Assembly (NCBI GenBank): GCA_017883485.1
Contig: JADGNM010000165.1
Span: 1-6,204 of the forward strand
Origin: Methanosarcina sp.
GTDB lineage: Archaea > Halobacteriota > Methanosarcinia > Methanosarcinales > Methanosarcinaceae
Direction: 5' to 3'
Length of the DNA: 6,204 nucleotides
Part shown: positions 1 through 6,204 of the stretch, piece after piece
How the letters are laid out: each line of letters begins with the position of its first letter
How positions within the stretch are numbered: the first letter of the stretch is position 1
Translations under genes and position numbers: made by a program
Notes under the pieces: model-generated
Databases searched by the model: none
Seen by the model: only the letters and a program-made list of their open reading frames with translations
What the model was told of the DNA's origin: nothing

Positions 1-101
1 GGGGGGTCAATTTGCCCCGTAACGAGGGGGTCAATTTGAAGCGTAATCAGGGGGTCACTTTAAAACGTATAGAGGGGGTCAATATGTGCGGATTTTCCAC
101 A
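1..101. mobile_element. Terminal region of an IS21-like insertion sequence (element body off the left edge)
   Basis: Repeated GGGGGTCAATTTG-like motifs at a fixed spacing look like the multiple terminal repeats at the ends of IS21-family (istA/istB) elements, which bind the transposase. No transposase is in the window, so the body would lie to the left. IS21-family elements usually end 5'-TG...CA-3'. Read inward from the right, the sequence starts TGTGGAAAATCCGCAC (complement of 86-101), so position 101 is my best guess for the outer boundary. The target duplication cannot be checked because the other end is missing. The family assignment rests on motif recognition. The exact boundary is inference. 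Confidence 0.6.
2..97. repeat. Four tandem 24-bp repeats at the IS end
   Basis: GGGGGTCA begins at 2, 26, 50 and 74, an exact 24-bp period. Copies 1 and 2 share GGGGGTCAATTTG followed by a CGTAA core. Copy 3 reads GGGGGTCACTTTAAAACGTA, and copy 4 starts GGGGGTCAATATG before diverging. Similarity falls toward the outer end, as expected for the transposase-binding repeats of an IS21-type terminus. The array may extend to the left of the window. Confidence 0.85.
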
Positions 102-136
102 CCGTCTTAGCCAATTTTGAATTATAGTATGACACC

Positions 137-463
137 ATGAGAAAATTGACCTACCATGAATTCCTCGCCTTTCTGCTGATTTATGCAGCTTATGCCGATC
201 AGGAATTTGTAATAGAAGAAAAAGAAACAATTCTTGAGAAAATCAAGCACGATGACTTCCTGAAAATGAAAAGATATTATCAAACCCTGAATGACAAGGA
301 GCAATTGGATGTCATTTTAGAAAACAAAAGTCATTATCTTCCAACCAAAAAACAAATTGAAAAATCTCTTAATGATGTGAAAGAAGTTTTTCTCGCCGAT
401 CATAAATTCTTACCCATTGAGCAATGTTATTACATCTTTCTGAATAAATTCCTTCTTAATTAA
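137..463 (+). CDS. Small TerB-like helical protein
   Basis: A 108-residue, soluble-looking, predicted all-helical protein with no signal peptide or membrane segment. Residues 16-33 (YAAYAD, then EFxxEEKETI) resemble the first acidic motif of TerB-like domains, in which an Asp followed by Glu residues sits between two helices and is thought to bind metal. A second, similar motif is at 86-96 (LADHKFLPIEQ), with D88 and E95 as the acidic residues. TerB-like domains occur in tellurite-resistance and stress or phage-conflict operons, but a stand-alone copy says little about function. The ATG at 137 is the first usable start in this frame and has no convincing ribosome binding site. A CAATTTTG at 112-119 is one base from the Bacteroidota -7 element TAnnTTTG. 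The IS end lies about 36 bp upstream, so its native promoter may have been displaced. It converges with the large STAND gene, with 98 bp between the two stop codons. The coding call is fairly secure; the family call is tentative. Confidence 0.7.
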   Translation: MRKLTYHEFLAFLLIYAAYADQEFVIEEKETILEKIKHDDFLKMKRYYQTLNDKEQLDVILENKSHYLPTKKQIEKSLNDVKEVFLADHKFLPIEQCYYIFLNKFLLN

Positions 464-561
464 TTCATTTCTCGCACACAGCATCCATCCTCTATTCTCA
501 ATTCTCCATCTTCATTACAGTTTAAGTGGATATTTTTTTTCACAGTATGAAGCTAATTTTA

Positions 562-3500
562 TTACAGTTCTTCAAGTTCAGCTAAAATCCCGATCAATTT
601 TTCATCCATATACATTTTGTGATTCTTCATATAAAGTAAAGCATCCTTGCACAACATGGCATATTTCATTATTTCTTCCTGGTTATTCTGATTTCGAAGT
701 AAACATAGAATTTTATAATAGCCAACAAACAAGTTACGTGCGTGATCTGCTGAGTCTGGAGCCTTACTCCTGAGATCCTCAGATATCGTCAGAGCTGCCT
801 GAAAGTTATCAAGGGCAATAGGAAATTCACCCAACTGAAGGTACAAGTCACCTAACCTTTCGTAGGATACTGATAGATTCTGTGCATAATCCGCTGATCC
901 TGGCGCCTCACCGTGGAGTTGTTCATGAATAATCAGAGATGCCTGGTATCTTTCCTGGGCTTTTGTAAGATCCCCCGATTCAAGGTAAATGTCACCCAAC
1001 TTATAATGATATCTCGCTAGATCTTGTAAATATTCTACAGAACCAAGGTCATTTTTATGTAAGGTCTCGCTAATGTCGAATGCGCTTTGATAATAGTTCG
1101 TAGCTTTAAGTAATCCTTTATTATAAGCTGCAATATCGCCTAATCGTTCATAATAAATCATGAGATCATGAGTGTAAACTGTTGAACCAGGCAATCTACG
1201 ATTGAGTTCTTCAGCTATGGTCAGTGCCCCCTTGTACATATCAAGGGCTTTCTTTGGGTCACCCAATTTGAAGTAGATGCTACCAATTCTATCATATGAG
1301 AGGGATTGAGCATGGGCGAAATCCGCCGAGTCTGGGGCACAATCACATAGTTTCTCCCTGATATTCAGCGATGTTTTATATGTATCAATGGCATTCATGG
1401 GATCTCCTATCTGAAGGTAGTAATTACCCAAAATATCATACGAAATGGATAAATCATAGGCATAATCCTCTGAGTTTGGGTACCGAAGGTGGAGATCCTC
1501 AGTTATTGTCATCGATGCCAAATATTTATCAAGGGCTTTAGGAAGCTCACCCAATTTGAAATCCAAATCGCCCAACCTTGTGTAATATCTAGATAGATCT
1601 TGTGAATATTCTACTATGTCAGGCAATTTATTGTGCAAATCTTCACATATATTAAACGCGTTTTGATAAAATTCTTTAGCTTTAGGTAAGTCCCCATTAT
1701 TATCTGCAAAATCTCCTAATCGTTCATGAATTAGCATTACATCACGAGAGTAACAATCTGAGTCCGGATTACTACAAAGAAGTTCCTCAGCCAGAGTCAA
1801 TGACGTTAAGAATTTTTCCAGGGCTTTTTCATTATGACCCATCGATTGATGAATGTCACCTAAATTTGAATATGAGGCCATCAGGTCATTTTTCAGAGAT
1901 TCATTCATGGTATTTGAATTATAGAGCTCGGTATATAATTCCACTTCCTCTTCATAGCAATTAAGTGATTTTTCCAAGTGACCCATCGTCTTATGAATAG
2001 AGCCTAATTTTGACAGAAAGATAGCCAGGACGTTTTTCATAGATTCATTCAGGGGATTAGCATTATGAAGTTCTCTAGCAAAGTTTCCTCCTCTTTCAAA
2101 ATAATTTCGAGCTTCCTCCATATGACCCATCTCCTGGTTGATAGAGCCTGTTTTATCATACGATATTGCAAGTTTATTTTTCAGCGATTCATTCTGAGGA
2201 TTTTTATTATAAAGTTCTTTTATTAACTCCAAGTCCTTTTCAAAGTAATCTAAGGCTTCTTTTGTGTTTCCCAATTTCTGATGAATGTCCCCTAATTTTT
2301 CATAAGAACTCGTTAGAGCGATTTTTAGTGACTCATTCAGAGGATTTGCATCATAAAGTTTTATCGATAATTCCATATCCTCTTCATAGTAAATTAGGGC
2401 TTCTTCCATGTGACCCATCGCCTCTTGAATGTCCCCTAATCTTGAATAGGAAAGTGCAAGGTTAATTTTCAAAGATTCATTCTGAGGATTGGCCTTGCAA
2501 AGTTCTTCTGAAAATTCCAGTGACTTTTCAAAGTAAATTAGGGCTTCTTCACTATGACCCATCTCCTGATGAATGCTGCCTAAATGCTCATAGGAAATGG
2601 ATAGGCAGCTTTTCAGGTTCTCGCTCTTAGGATTGGCTTCATTAAGTTCTTTACATAATATAAATTCATCCTTAAAGTAATTCAGAGATTCTTCCATGTG
2701 CCCCATAGTCTGATGAATAAAGCCTAATTTTGATAAATTGATCGCCAGGCCGTTTTTCATAGATTCATTCTGGGGATTGGCATTATAGAGTTCTCTAGCT
2801 AATTTTCCTCCTCTTTCATAATAACTTTGAGCTTCCTCCAAATGCCCAATCTCCTGATAGATAAAGCCTAATTTATCATACGAAATACAAAGTCCATTTT
2901 TCAGTGTTTCATTCTGAGGATTGGCATTATAAAGTTCTTTTATTAACTTTAACTCCTTTTCAAAGAAATTTAGGGCTTCCTTTGTGTGTCCCATTGTCTG
3001 ATGGATCTCCCCTAATTTCTCATATGAGATCGAAAGGCTGTGTTTCAGCGATTCATCTTGGGTATTGGCATCATAGAGTTCTTCTGATAACTTCCGAGCT
3101 TGTTCAAAGTAGTTTAGGGCTTCTTCAATATTACCCATTTTCATATATAAAGAACCTAAATTTACAAACGAGCCCGCTAAGGCATGTTTTAATGATTCAT
3201 TTTGTGGATTTGTATTAAAAAGTGCTTTCGTTAATTCGTTCCGACCCTCCAAATAAAATAAAGCTGCTTCTAAGTTACCCAACGTCTCATGGATTAATCC
3301 TAATCTATCAAAAAAAGCTGCAATGTCATAATAGATTTTAATATCAGAGTTTTCGCTTTCATAGATTTTCTCCAGATTATTTCTAAATAACTCAAGTATG
3401 GTCAACCTTTGGTTAAGATTACCCTCCACTGCAAGGACAGTATCAAGATGATAAATAAATTTGCTTAAGATTCCATGAAAATTCTCATCATTTCCCCCAA

Positions 3501-5706
3501 CCAGAGCAGGAAGTGAAACTACCAATTCCAATCCCTTTTCATCAGAGTTGATAGTTTCTACTAATATATTTGTCGCACCTTCAGTTTCTTCAAAATTTAA
3601 ATCAGTACTGTAATAAAGAGCTGCATCATAGTGCCTACCTGAATAAAGCAGATGGTATAATGATTCAGTAGATTTTAGTGGATCTGAGATTAAAGTCAAA
3701 AGATAATTGGCAATAGCGCCATGGATATTTTTCACCTGTATCTCTCCAGCATACTCCTTCAAAGCGCTGCGAAGGATATTATGCGCCAGGTTCCATTGCA
3801 GTTCCTCGCCCTGTAAGGTCAAATGAGCTTTGAACCAGCGTCTTAAGCCGGCAAATTGAAGGGAATCCCAGGCAATATTGACCGCCGGCAGTATGTTTTC
3901 GAGATCCTTCTCCCTCAGTCCATTGCGACTACAGGCAATACAATTAAACACAGTTTGTGTAAATGTTTCACCGAATACTGTGCCTGCCTTACTTACCAGA
4001 TTCAGGAAAAGGGGACCAGCCATAGAGGAAAAATCAAATGCCATGTTTGCCATGTAGTTTTCAATTTGCTGTCCTCCCTTCCCTTCAAGTCGACTTATTT
4101 TTTCAAAATCATCATGGTCGAGAGCCATCAGCATGTTCACAGCCAGGCTAAGCCATAATGGGCTCGTGGTGGCCGTCTGTCCATCTTCTCGCTTTTTATT
4201 AAGGATGATGGTGGTCACCTTTTCGGGAAGGGTTTTGTGTTGCCTTTTACAAAGGGTTATTAACATCTCTTTTGCGTCCTGATCGGAAAACAAATCAATG
4301 CTCTTAACTTTAATGCCCTTGTGGTATTTTACTGCTTTTTGCTCAGTGCCTGTAATGGCAGTGAAAAGTAGCCACACATTTTTGGGCATCATTGCAGGTA
4401 GCCAGCTTAAATGCTGTGCCCTTGCCGTAGGTTCAAATCGATCGAGTGCATCTATCAGTAAAACAACCCGTTTATTGGCGGCCAATAATTGCAATAATTC
4501 CAGGAATTTCTCCTGGAGCTTCTCAATGGGTGTTGCGGGTGTCTTTTCCTGTTGGCCGGTAATGCTGGGAGTCAGCTCCTCTGCTCTTTTTGTTTCTTCA
4601 ATCTCTTCCTTTATACCAAGGTAGTCCTCCAATTGCCGGTTCCAAATCATTAGTAGATCGGCAACATTTTTTGCTCGTGGCGATAACCCGGCAGAGTGGG
4701 CAAGGATGAAGCAATCTTCCTGCTGCATTTCTTTATATACCATCGAAAACACAGCGCTTTTCCCGGATCCGCTTTCGCCAGTGAGAACCAAGCCCCAGTT
4801 AGCGGTATCCTCAGATAGGAGATGTTTTTTTAATACCTCAAGCAGAGGTTTCCGTCCGCAAAAAGTGGGTATCTCTTCTTTTCCCTTCTCTGTGCCAACT
4901 GTAGTCACATGAGTATGGCTTTCGATAAAGGAATCCAGCAAAGCCAGCTCCTGCTCCTGCCAGTTTTTAGGCGCCTTATCCCAAGTCTCTTTTGCATGGT
5001 TTTCACATTCTGTCAGTATATCCTTGCAAACAATATCACCCCAGGGTTTGAGTTCTGTTACCAACTCCAATTCAGCACTCCAGGTCCCTTTATAGGTTTT
5101 TACCTTATCTGCTAAACTTTTCTTTTCAAAATGTTTCCTGATAGTGTCTTTTAGAGTAATGAGTGCATTCTTTCTCTCTTCCTTTTCAGTTTGGCTAAGT
5201 TCGGTACTGTATTCATCGCTGTACATTGCAGCCCTCTTTTCAGAGAACTTATTATAGGGTAATGGCTCCCTGAAATAAAACACATTGCGTGTAAGCTGTT
5301 CCTTGCTTGCAAGCACGCCAAATTCAATTTCGAGGGCAGTTACACTTTTTCCTTTTTCAGTTTTAACGTGCTCCTCTCCGATCAATGCTGCTTTCATTTG
5401 TTCCTCAGGCGGCACCCATCCATAACGGTCACCCAGCAAACCAATAAAAAACGGTCTGCAGCGCTTAATCTCATCTAGGCATACCTTTAAAACGCTGGCT
5501 TCACGCTCATCCTCCTGCGCCATTGAAGTAGTATCTACACCCCAGCGCAGGTCAACAATTTCAAGTTTGATACGCCGGTTCTGTAATTCCTCTTCTACTT
5601 TCGGAAAAACATAATTTTTCAAATAATCGCGTTCTGCCTGCATATCAGCAAAAGTGCTGCTGATAAAGATCGAGAAAGTACGCCAGGGTGGGAGGGTTGA
5701 TTCCAT
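562..5706 (-). CDS. DUF4062-STAND NTPase-TPR giant protein (NPHP3-like architecture)
   Basis: A 1714-residue cytoplasmic protein without signal or membrane segments. Residues about 10-150 are DUF4062, a TIR-like domain: FISSTFADMQAERDYL (14-29), VDLRWG (51-56), CRPFFIGLLGDRYGW (83-97) and the later ALEIEFGVLAS (124-134). After a helical linker comes a STAND/NACHT-type ATPase at about 283-460. Its Walker A is GESGSGKS (310-317) and its Walker B is VVLLIDALDRF (414-424). The sensor-1 strand ends LLFTAITGT (446-454) without the common Arg. Residues 515-523 (SPLWLSLAV), 580-607 and 637-650 fit the helical and winged-helix arm of STAND switches. A Glu/Thr/Pro-rich stretch at 365-395 is probably a loop inserted between the Walker motifs. 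Residues 802-1665 are 18 extended TPRs, followed by a 49-residue helical cap. STAND proteins are ATP-driven switches: the repeats sense a ligand, the NTPase oligomerises and the N-terminal domain signals. The ATG at 5706 starts about ten residues before DUF4062, and an in-frame stop lies further upstream. The gene is intact. A role in phage or conflict sensing is inference; the domain calls are firm. Confidence 0.93.
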   Translation of the reverse strand: MESTLPPWRTFSIFISSTFADMQAERDYLKNYVFPKVEEELQNRRIKLEIVDLRWGVDTTSMAQEDEREASVLKVCLDEIKRCRPFFIGLLGDRYGWVPPEEQMKAALIGEEHVKTEKGKSVTALEIEFGVLASKEQLTRNVFYFREPLPYNKFSEKRAAMYSDEYSTELSQTEKEERKNALITLKDTIRKHFEKKSLADKVKTYKGTWSAELELVTELKPWGDIVCKDILTECENHAKETWDKAPKNWQEQELALLDSFIESHTHVTTVGTEKGKEEIPTFCGRKPLLEVLKKHLLSEDTANWGLVLTGESGSGKSAVFSMVYKEMQQEDCFILAHSAGLSPRAKNVADLLMIWNRQLEDYLGIKEEIEETKRAEELTPSITGQQEKTPATPIEKLQEKFLELLQLLAANKRVVLLIDALDRFEPTARAQHLSWLPAMMPKNVWLLFTAITGTEQKAVKYHKGIKVKSIDLFSDQDAKEMLITLCKRQHKTLPEKVTTIILNKKREDGQTATTSPLWLSLAVNMLMALDHDDFEKISRLEGKGGQQIENYMANMAFDFSSMAGPLFLNLVSKAGTVFGETFTQTVFNCIACSRNGLREKDLENILPAVNIAWDSLQFAGLRRWFKAHLTLQGEELQWNLAHNILRSALKEYAGEIQVKNIHGAIANYLLTLISDPLKSTESLYHLLYSGRHYDAALYYSTDLNFEETEGATNILVETINSDEKGLELVVSLPALVGGNDENFHGILSKFIYHLDTVLAVEGNLNQRLTILELFRNNLEKIYESENSDIKIYYDIAAFFDRLGLIHETLGNLEAALFYLEGRNELTKALFNTNPQNESLKHALAGSFVNLGSLYMKMGNIEEALNYFEQARKLSEELYDANTQDESLKHSLSISYEKLGEIHQTMGHTKEALNFFEKELKLIKELYNANPQNETLKNGLCISYDKLGFIYQEIGHLEEAQSYYERGGKLARELYNANPQNESMKNGLAINLSKLGFIHQTMGHMEESLNYFKDEFILCKELNEANPKSENLKSCLSISYEHLGSIHQEMGHSEEALIYFEKSLEFSEELCKANPQNESLKINLALSYSRLGDIQEAMGHMEEALIYYEEDMELSIKLYDANPLNESLKIALTSSYEKLGDIHQKLGNTKEALDYFEKDLELIKELYNKNPQNESLKNKLAISYDKTGSINQEMGHMEEARNYFERGGNFARELHNANPLNESMKNVLAIFLSKLGSIHKTMGHLEKSLNCYEEEVELYTELYNSNTMNESLKNDLMASYSNLGDIHQSMGHNEKALEKFLTSLTLAEELLCSNPDSDCYSRDVMLIHERLGDFADNNGDLPKAKEFYQNAFNICEDLHNKLPDIVEYSQDLSRYYTRLGDLDFKLGELPKALDKYLASMTITEDLHLRYPNSEDYAYDLSISYDILGNYYLQIGDPMNAIDTYKTSLNIREKLCDCAPDSADFAHAQSLSYDRIGSIYFKLGDPKKALDMYKGALTIAEELNRRLPGSTVYTHDLMIYYERLGDIAAYNKGLLKATNYYQSAFDISETLHKNDLGSVEYLQDLARYHYKLGDIYLESGDLTKAQERYQASLIIHEQLHGEAPGSADYAQNLSVSYERLGDLYLQLGEFPIALDNFQAALTISEDLRSKAPDSADHARNLFVGYYKILCLLRNQNNQEEIMKYAMLCKDALLYMKNHKMYMDEKLIGILAELEEL
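712..1863 (-). repeat. Block B: two copies of a 576-bp, four-unit super-repeat
   Basis: Units 11-14 (1288-1863) align with units 15-18 (712-1287) at an offset of 576 bp. For example, the plus-strand CCTAATCGTTCAT occurs at 1715 and at 1139. Unit 12 matches unit 16 at about 24 of 48 positions, sharing VEYxQDL at 36-42 and a degenerate helix A. Units 11 and 15 share LTxAEEL and the end of the unit. Block B units carry a PxSxDYAxxLSxSYxR-type segment in place of the NPQNESLK of block A. The copies are more diverged than those of block A, so this duplication looks older. Confidence 0.75.
1864..3303 (-). repeat. Block A: two copies of a 720-bp, five-unit super-repeat
   Basis: Units 1-5 (2584-3303) align with units 6-10 (1864-2583) at an offset of exactly 720 bp. 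Over 2041-2220 versus 2761-2940 I counted 152 of 180 identical bases by hand. In protein, unit 3 matches unit 8 at 36 of 48 positions and unit 4 matches unit 9 at 34 of 48, both sharing ERGG and NESMKN. Adjacent units 3 and 4 match at only 27 of 48. Unit 5 matches unit 10 at 23 of 48. Block A units share an ANPQNESLKN-type segment at positions 31-40. A five-unit segment duplicated as a whole best explains the pattern. Confidence 0.85.
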
Positions 5707-5876
5707 TACTTGGTTATCAAGGATTAGATAATGGTCTGATCGAGAAAATTAATGTCTATGTAAAAATAATTAAAATAAGATATTAGCTCATTTAATAGAC
5801 GATAAATAATAGTCACATCCATCAATAGTTTTTCCGCAATTACACAAGAAAAGAAATAATAGCATTTTACGACCAT
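5707..5876 (-). promoter_or_regulatory. Presumed promoter and leader of the STAND gene
   Basis: This very AT-rich 170-bp stretch lies between the terminator of the upstream gene and the start of the STAND gene. A promoter should be here, because read-through is blocked. I find no clean Bacteroidota TTG/TAnnTTTG pair. The nearest is TATTTTTA at 5759-5766 (minus-strand reading), and it lacks a matching upstream element. There is no strong Shine-Dalgarno before the ATG; the bases just upstream are AACCAAGTA. The location is inferred from context, not from a motif. Confidence 0.3.
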
Positions 5877-5906
5877 AAAAAAAGGTTCCGTCTTTCGACG
5901 GAACCC
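5877..5906 (-). terminator. Intrinsic terminator of the 86-residue gene
   Basis: The minus-strand transcript reads GGUUCCGUC, GAAA, GACGGAACC and then seven U. This is a perfect 9-bp stem capped by a GNRA tetraloop closed by C-G, with one possible extra G-U pair at the base. It starts 25 bases after the stop codon of the upstream gene. There is no matching T-run on the plus strand after the stem, so it acts in one direction only. It should insulate the STAND gene from upstream transcription. Confidence 0.93.
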
Positions 5907-5931
5907 AAAATCCTGAAAGGAAAACTGAAGG

Positions 5932-6192
5932 TTAGAAAGTTATCTTGTTTTCTACATCGGTGATGCTTGCATCGAAGGATGACTTGAGAAAATCAATGAC
6001 TTTCTTAATTCCAGGGGTAAAACTGGTGGTGAAGACATTTCCGTCTGAATCATTCAGCCGCATCGTGCAGTTGAAATCATTGGAGGAAATCTGGAAGCGC
6101 TCCAACTCTGAGCGGGTCTGGACCAGTTTTGCCCTTTTTTCTACGACCAACTGGAGATTTTCGACCTTGAGGATCTTTTCCAGCATGGTCAT
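5932..6192 (-). CDS. Small hypothetical protein, possibly truncated at the window edge
   Basis: I do not recognise this 86-residue protein. Residues 3-34 are heptad-like and charged, and probably form a long amphipathic helix. Residues 40-58 look like a beta hairpin around NDSDGN, and 59-80 look helical (TPGIKKVIDFLKSSF). There are no cysteine clusters, signal peptide or membrane segment. Two starts compete. The ATG at 6192 has AAGAAGGAA immediately before it, too close for a normal Shine-Dalgarno. The ATG at 6186, two codons later, has AAGG at a more usual spacing of 8 bases and is the better candidate. The frame also stays open to 6204, so the real start may lie outside. A strong terminator just after the stop supports a real transcribed gene that ends its unit here. 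Confidence 0.65.
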   Translation of the reverse strand: MTMLEKILKVENLQLVVEKRAKLVQTRSELERFQISSNDFNCTMRLNDSDGNVFTTSFTPGIKKVIDFLKSSFDASITDVENKITF

Positions 6193-6204
6193 TTCCTTCT
6201 TTGG

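Larger units (their letters stand above)
712..3303 (-). repeat. Eighteen in-frame 144-bp repeats encoding 48-residue TPR units
   Basis: Residues 802-1665 divide into exactly 18 units of 48 residues with no insertion or deletion. Each opens with LG (TG in unit 9, IG in unit 15). A Gly is usually at position 9 and an Ala at 14, aromatics cluster at 17-18, and position 33 is usually Pro. Positions 44-48 are commonly (S/Y)Y(E/D)(K/R). The LG...G...A...Y pattern matches canonical 34-residue TPRs. The spacing implies that each of the two helices is about seven residues, or two turns, longer than usual. The result should be a long right-handed superhelix with a concave binding groove, the likely sensing surface of the STAND protein. 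The helix-length statement is inference from motif spacing. Confidence 0.9.

Noticed and set aside
2..97. CRISPR array
   Set aside because: The repeats are contiguous 24-bp units with gradually diverging sequence and no unique spacers, which fits an IS terminus.
129..140. Tiny ORF ATGACACCATGA overlapping the start of the TerB-like gene
   Set aside because: A three-codon frame ending in an ATGA overlap could couple translation, but it has no ribosome binding site and is short enough to arise by chance.
122..304. Minus-strand frame of 60 codons
   Set aside because: It overlaps the TerB-like gene on the other strand and its translation is low-complexity and phenylalanine-rich. It is best explained as a shadow.
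510..552. Possible terminator in the convergent gap: CTTCAT and ATGAAG with a T-run at 533-540
   Set aside because: The arms are only six bases, about 30 bases apart, and the T-run falls inside the loop and not after a stem. I see no convincing terminator between the two convergent genes.
2166..2465. Plus-strand open frame of 99 codons within the TPR region
   Set aside because: It is antisense to the repeat array, and its translation is itself repetitive with the same period. A similar frame at 2904-3218 lies about five units away, so both are shadows of the repeats.
3856..5115. Several plus-strand open frames (3856-4158, 4298-4624, 4706-4912, 4909-5115)
   Set aside because: All lie antisense to the conserved NTPase and linker coding sequence, show no recognisable domain and lack start signals.

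Overview
The window probably comes from a Bacteroidota-like genome. The DNA is AT-rich, the start codons mostly lack strong Shine-Dalgarno sequences, and the left edge carries the GGGGGTCAATTTG-type multiple end repeats I associate with IS21-family elements of that phylum. This assignment is an inference from style, not from a marker gene.

Layout from left to right. Positions 1 to about 101 are the outer end of an insertion sequence whose transposase genes would lie outside the window to the left. It shows four copies of a GGGGGTCA motif at an exact 24-bp period. Thirty-six bases further on, a small plus-strand gene (137-463) encodes a 108-residue, all-helical, TerB-like acidic protein. It converges on the dominant feature, a 5.1-kb minus-strand gene (562-5706) encoding a 1714-residue multidomain protein. 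A 225-bp gap follows, containing a textbook intrinsic terminator (5877-5906) that closes a small minus-strand gene (5932-6192, possibly running off the right edge) of unknown function.

The large protein is the centre of interest. It has an N-terminal DUF4062 domain (TIR-like fold, as in animal NPHP3), a STAND/NACHT-type ATPase with clear Walker A and Walker B motifs, a winged-helix and helical arm region, and then 18 uninterrupted TPR-like repeats. Every repeat is exactly 48 residues (144 bp). The array has two layers of history: ten units form two copies of a 5-unit block, and the next eight form two copies of a 4-unit block. This is the layout of a signal-transducing STAND switch: an N-terminal effector or adaptor, a central NTPase switch and a C-terminal superhelical sensor. 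Bacterial relatives are strong candidates for conflict or anti-phage sensing, although nothing in the window proves that.

The large gene seems to be transcribed alone. The terminator separates it from the upstream 86-residue gene, and its downstream neighbour is convergent. The nearby IS end and the TerB-like gene fit an accessory, recombination-prone locus.
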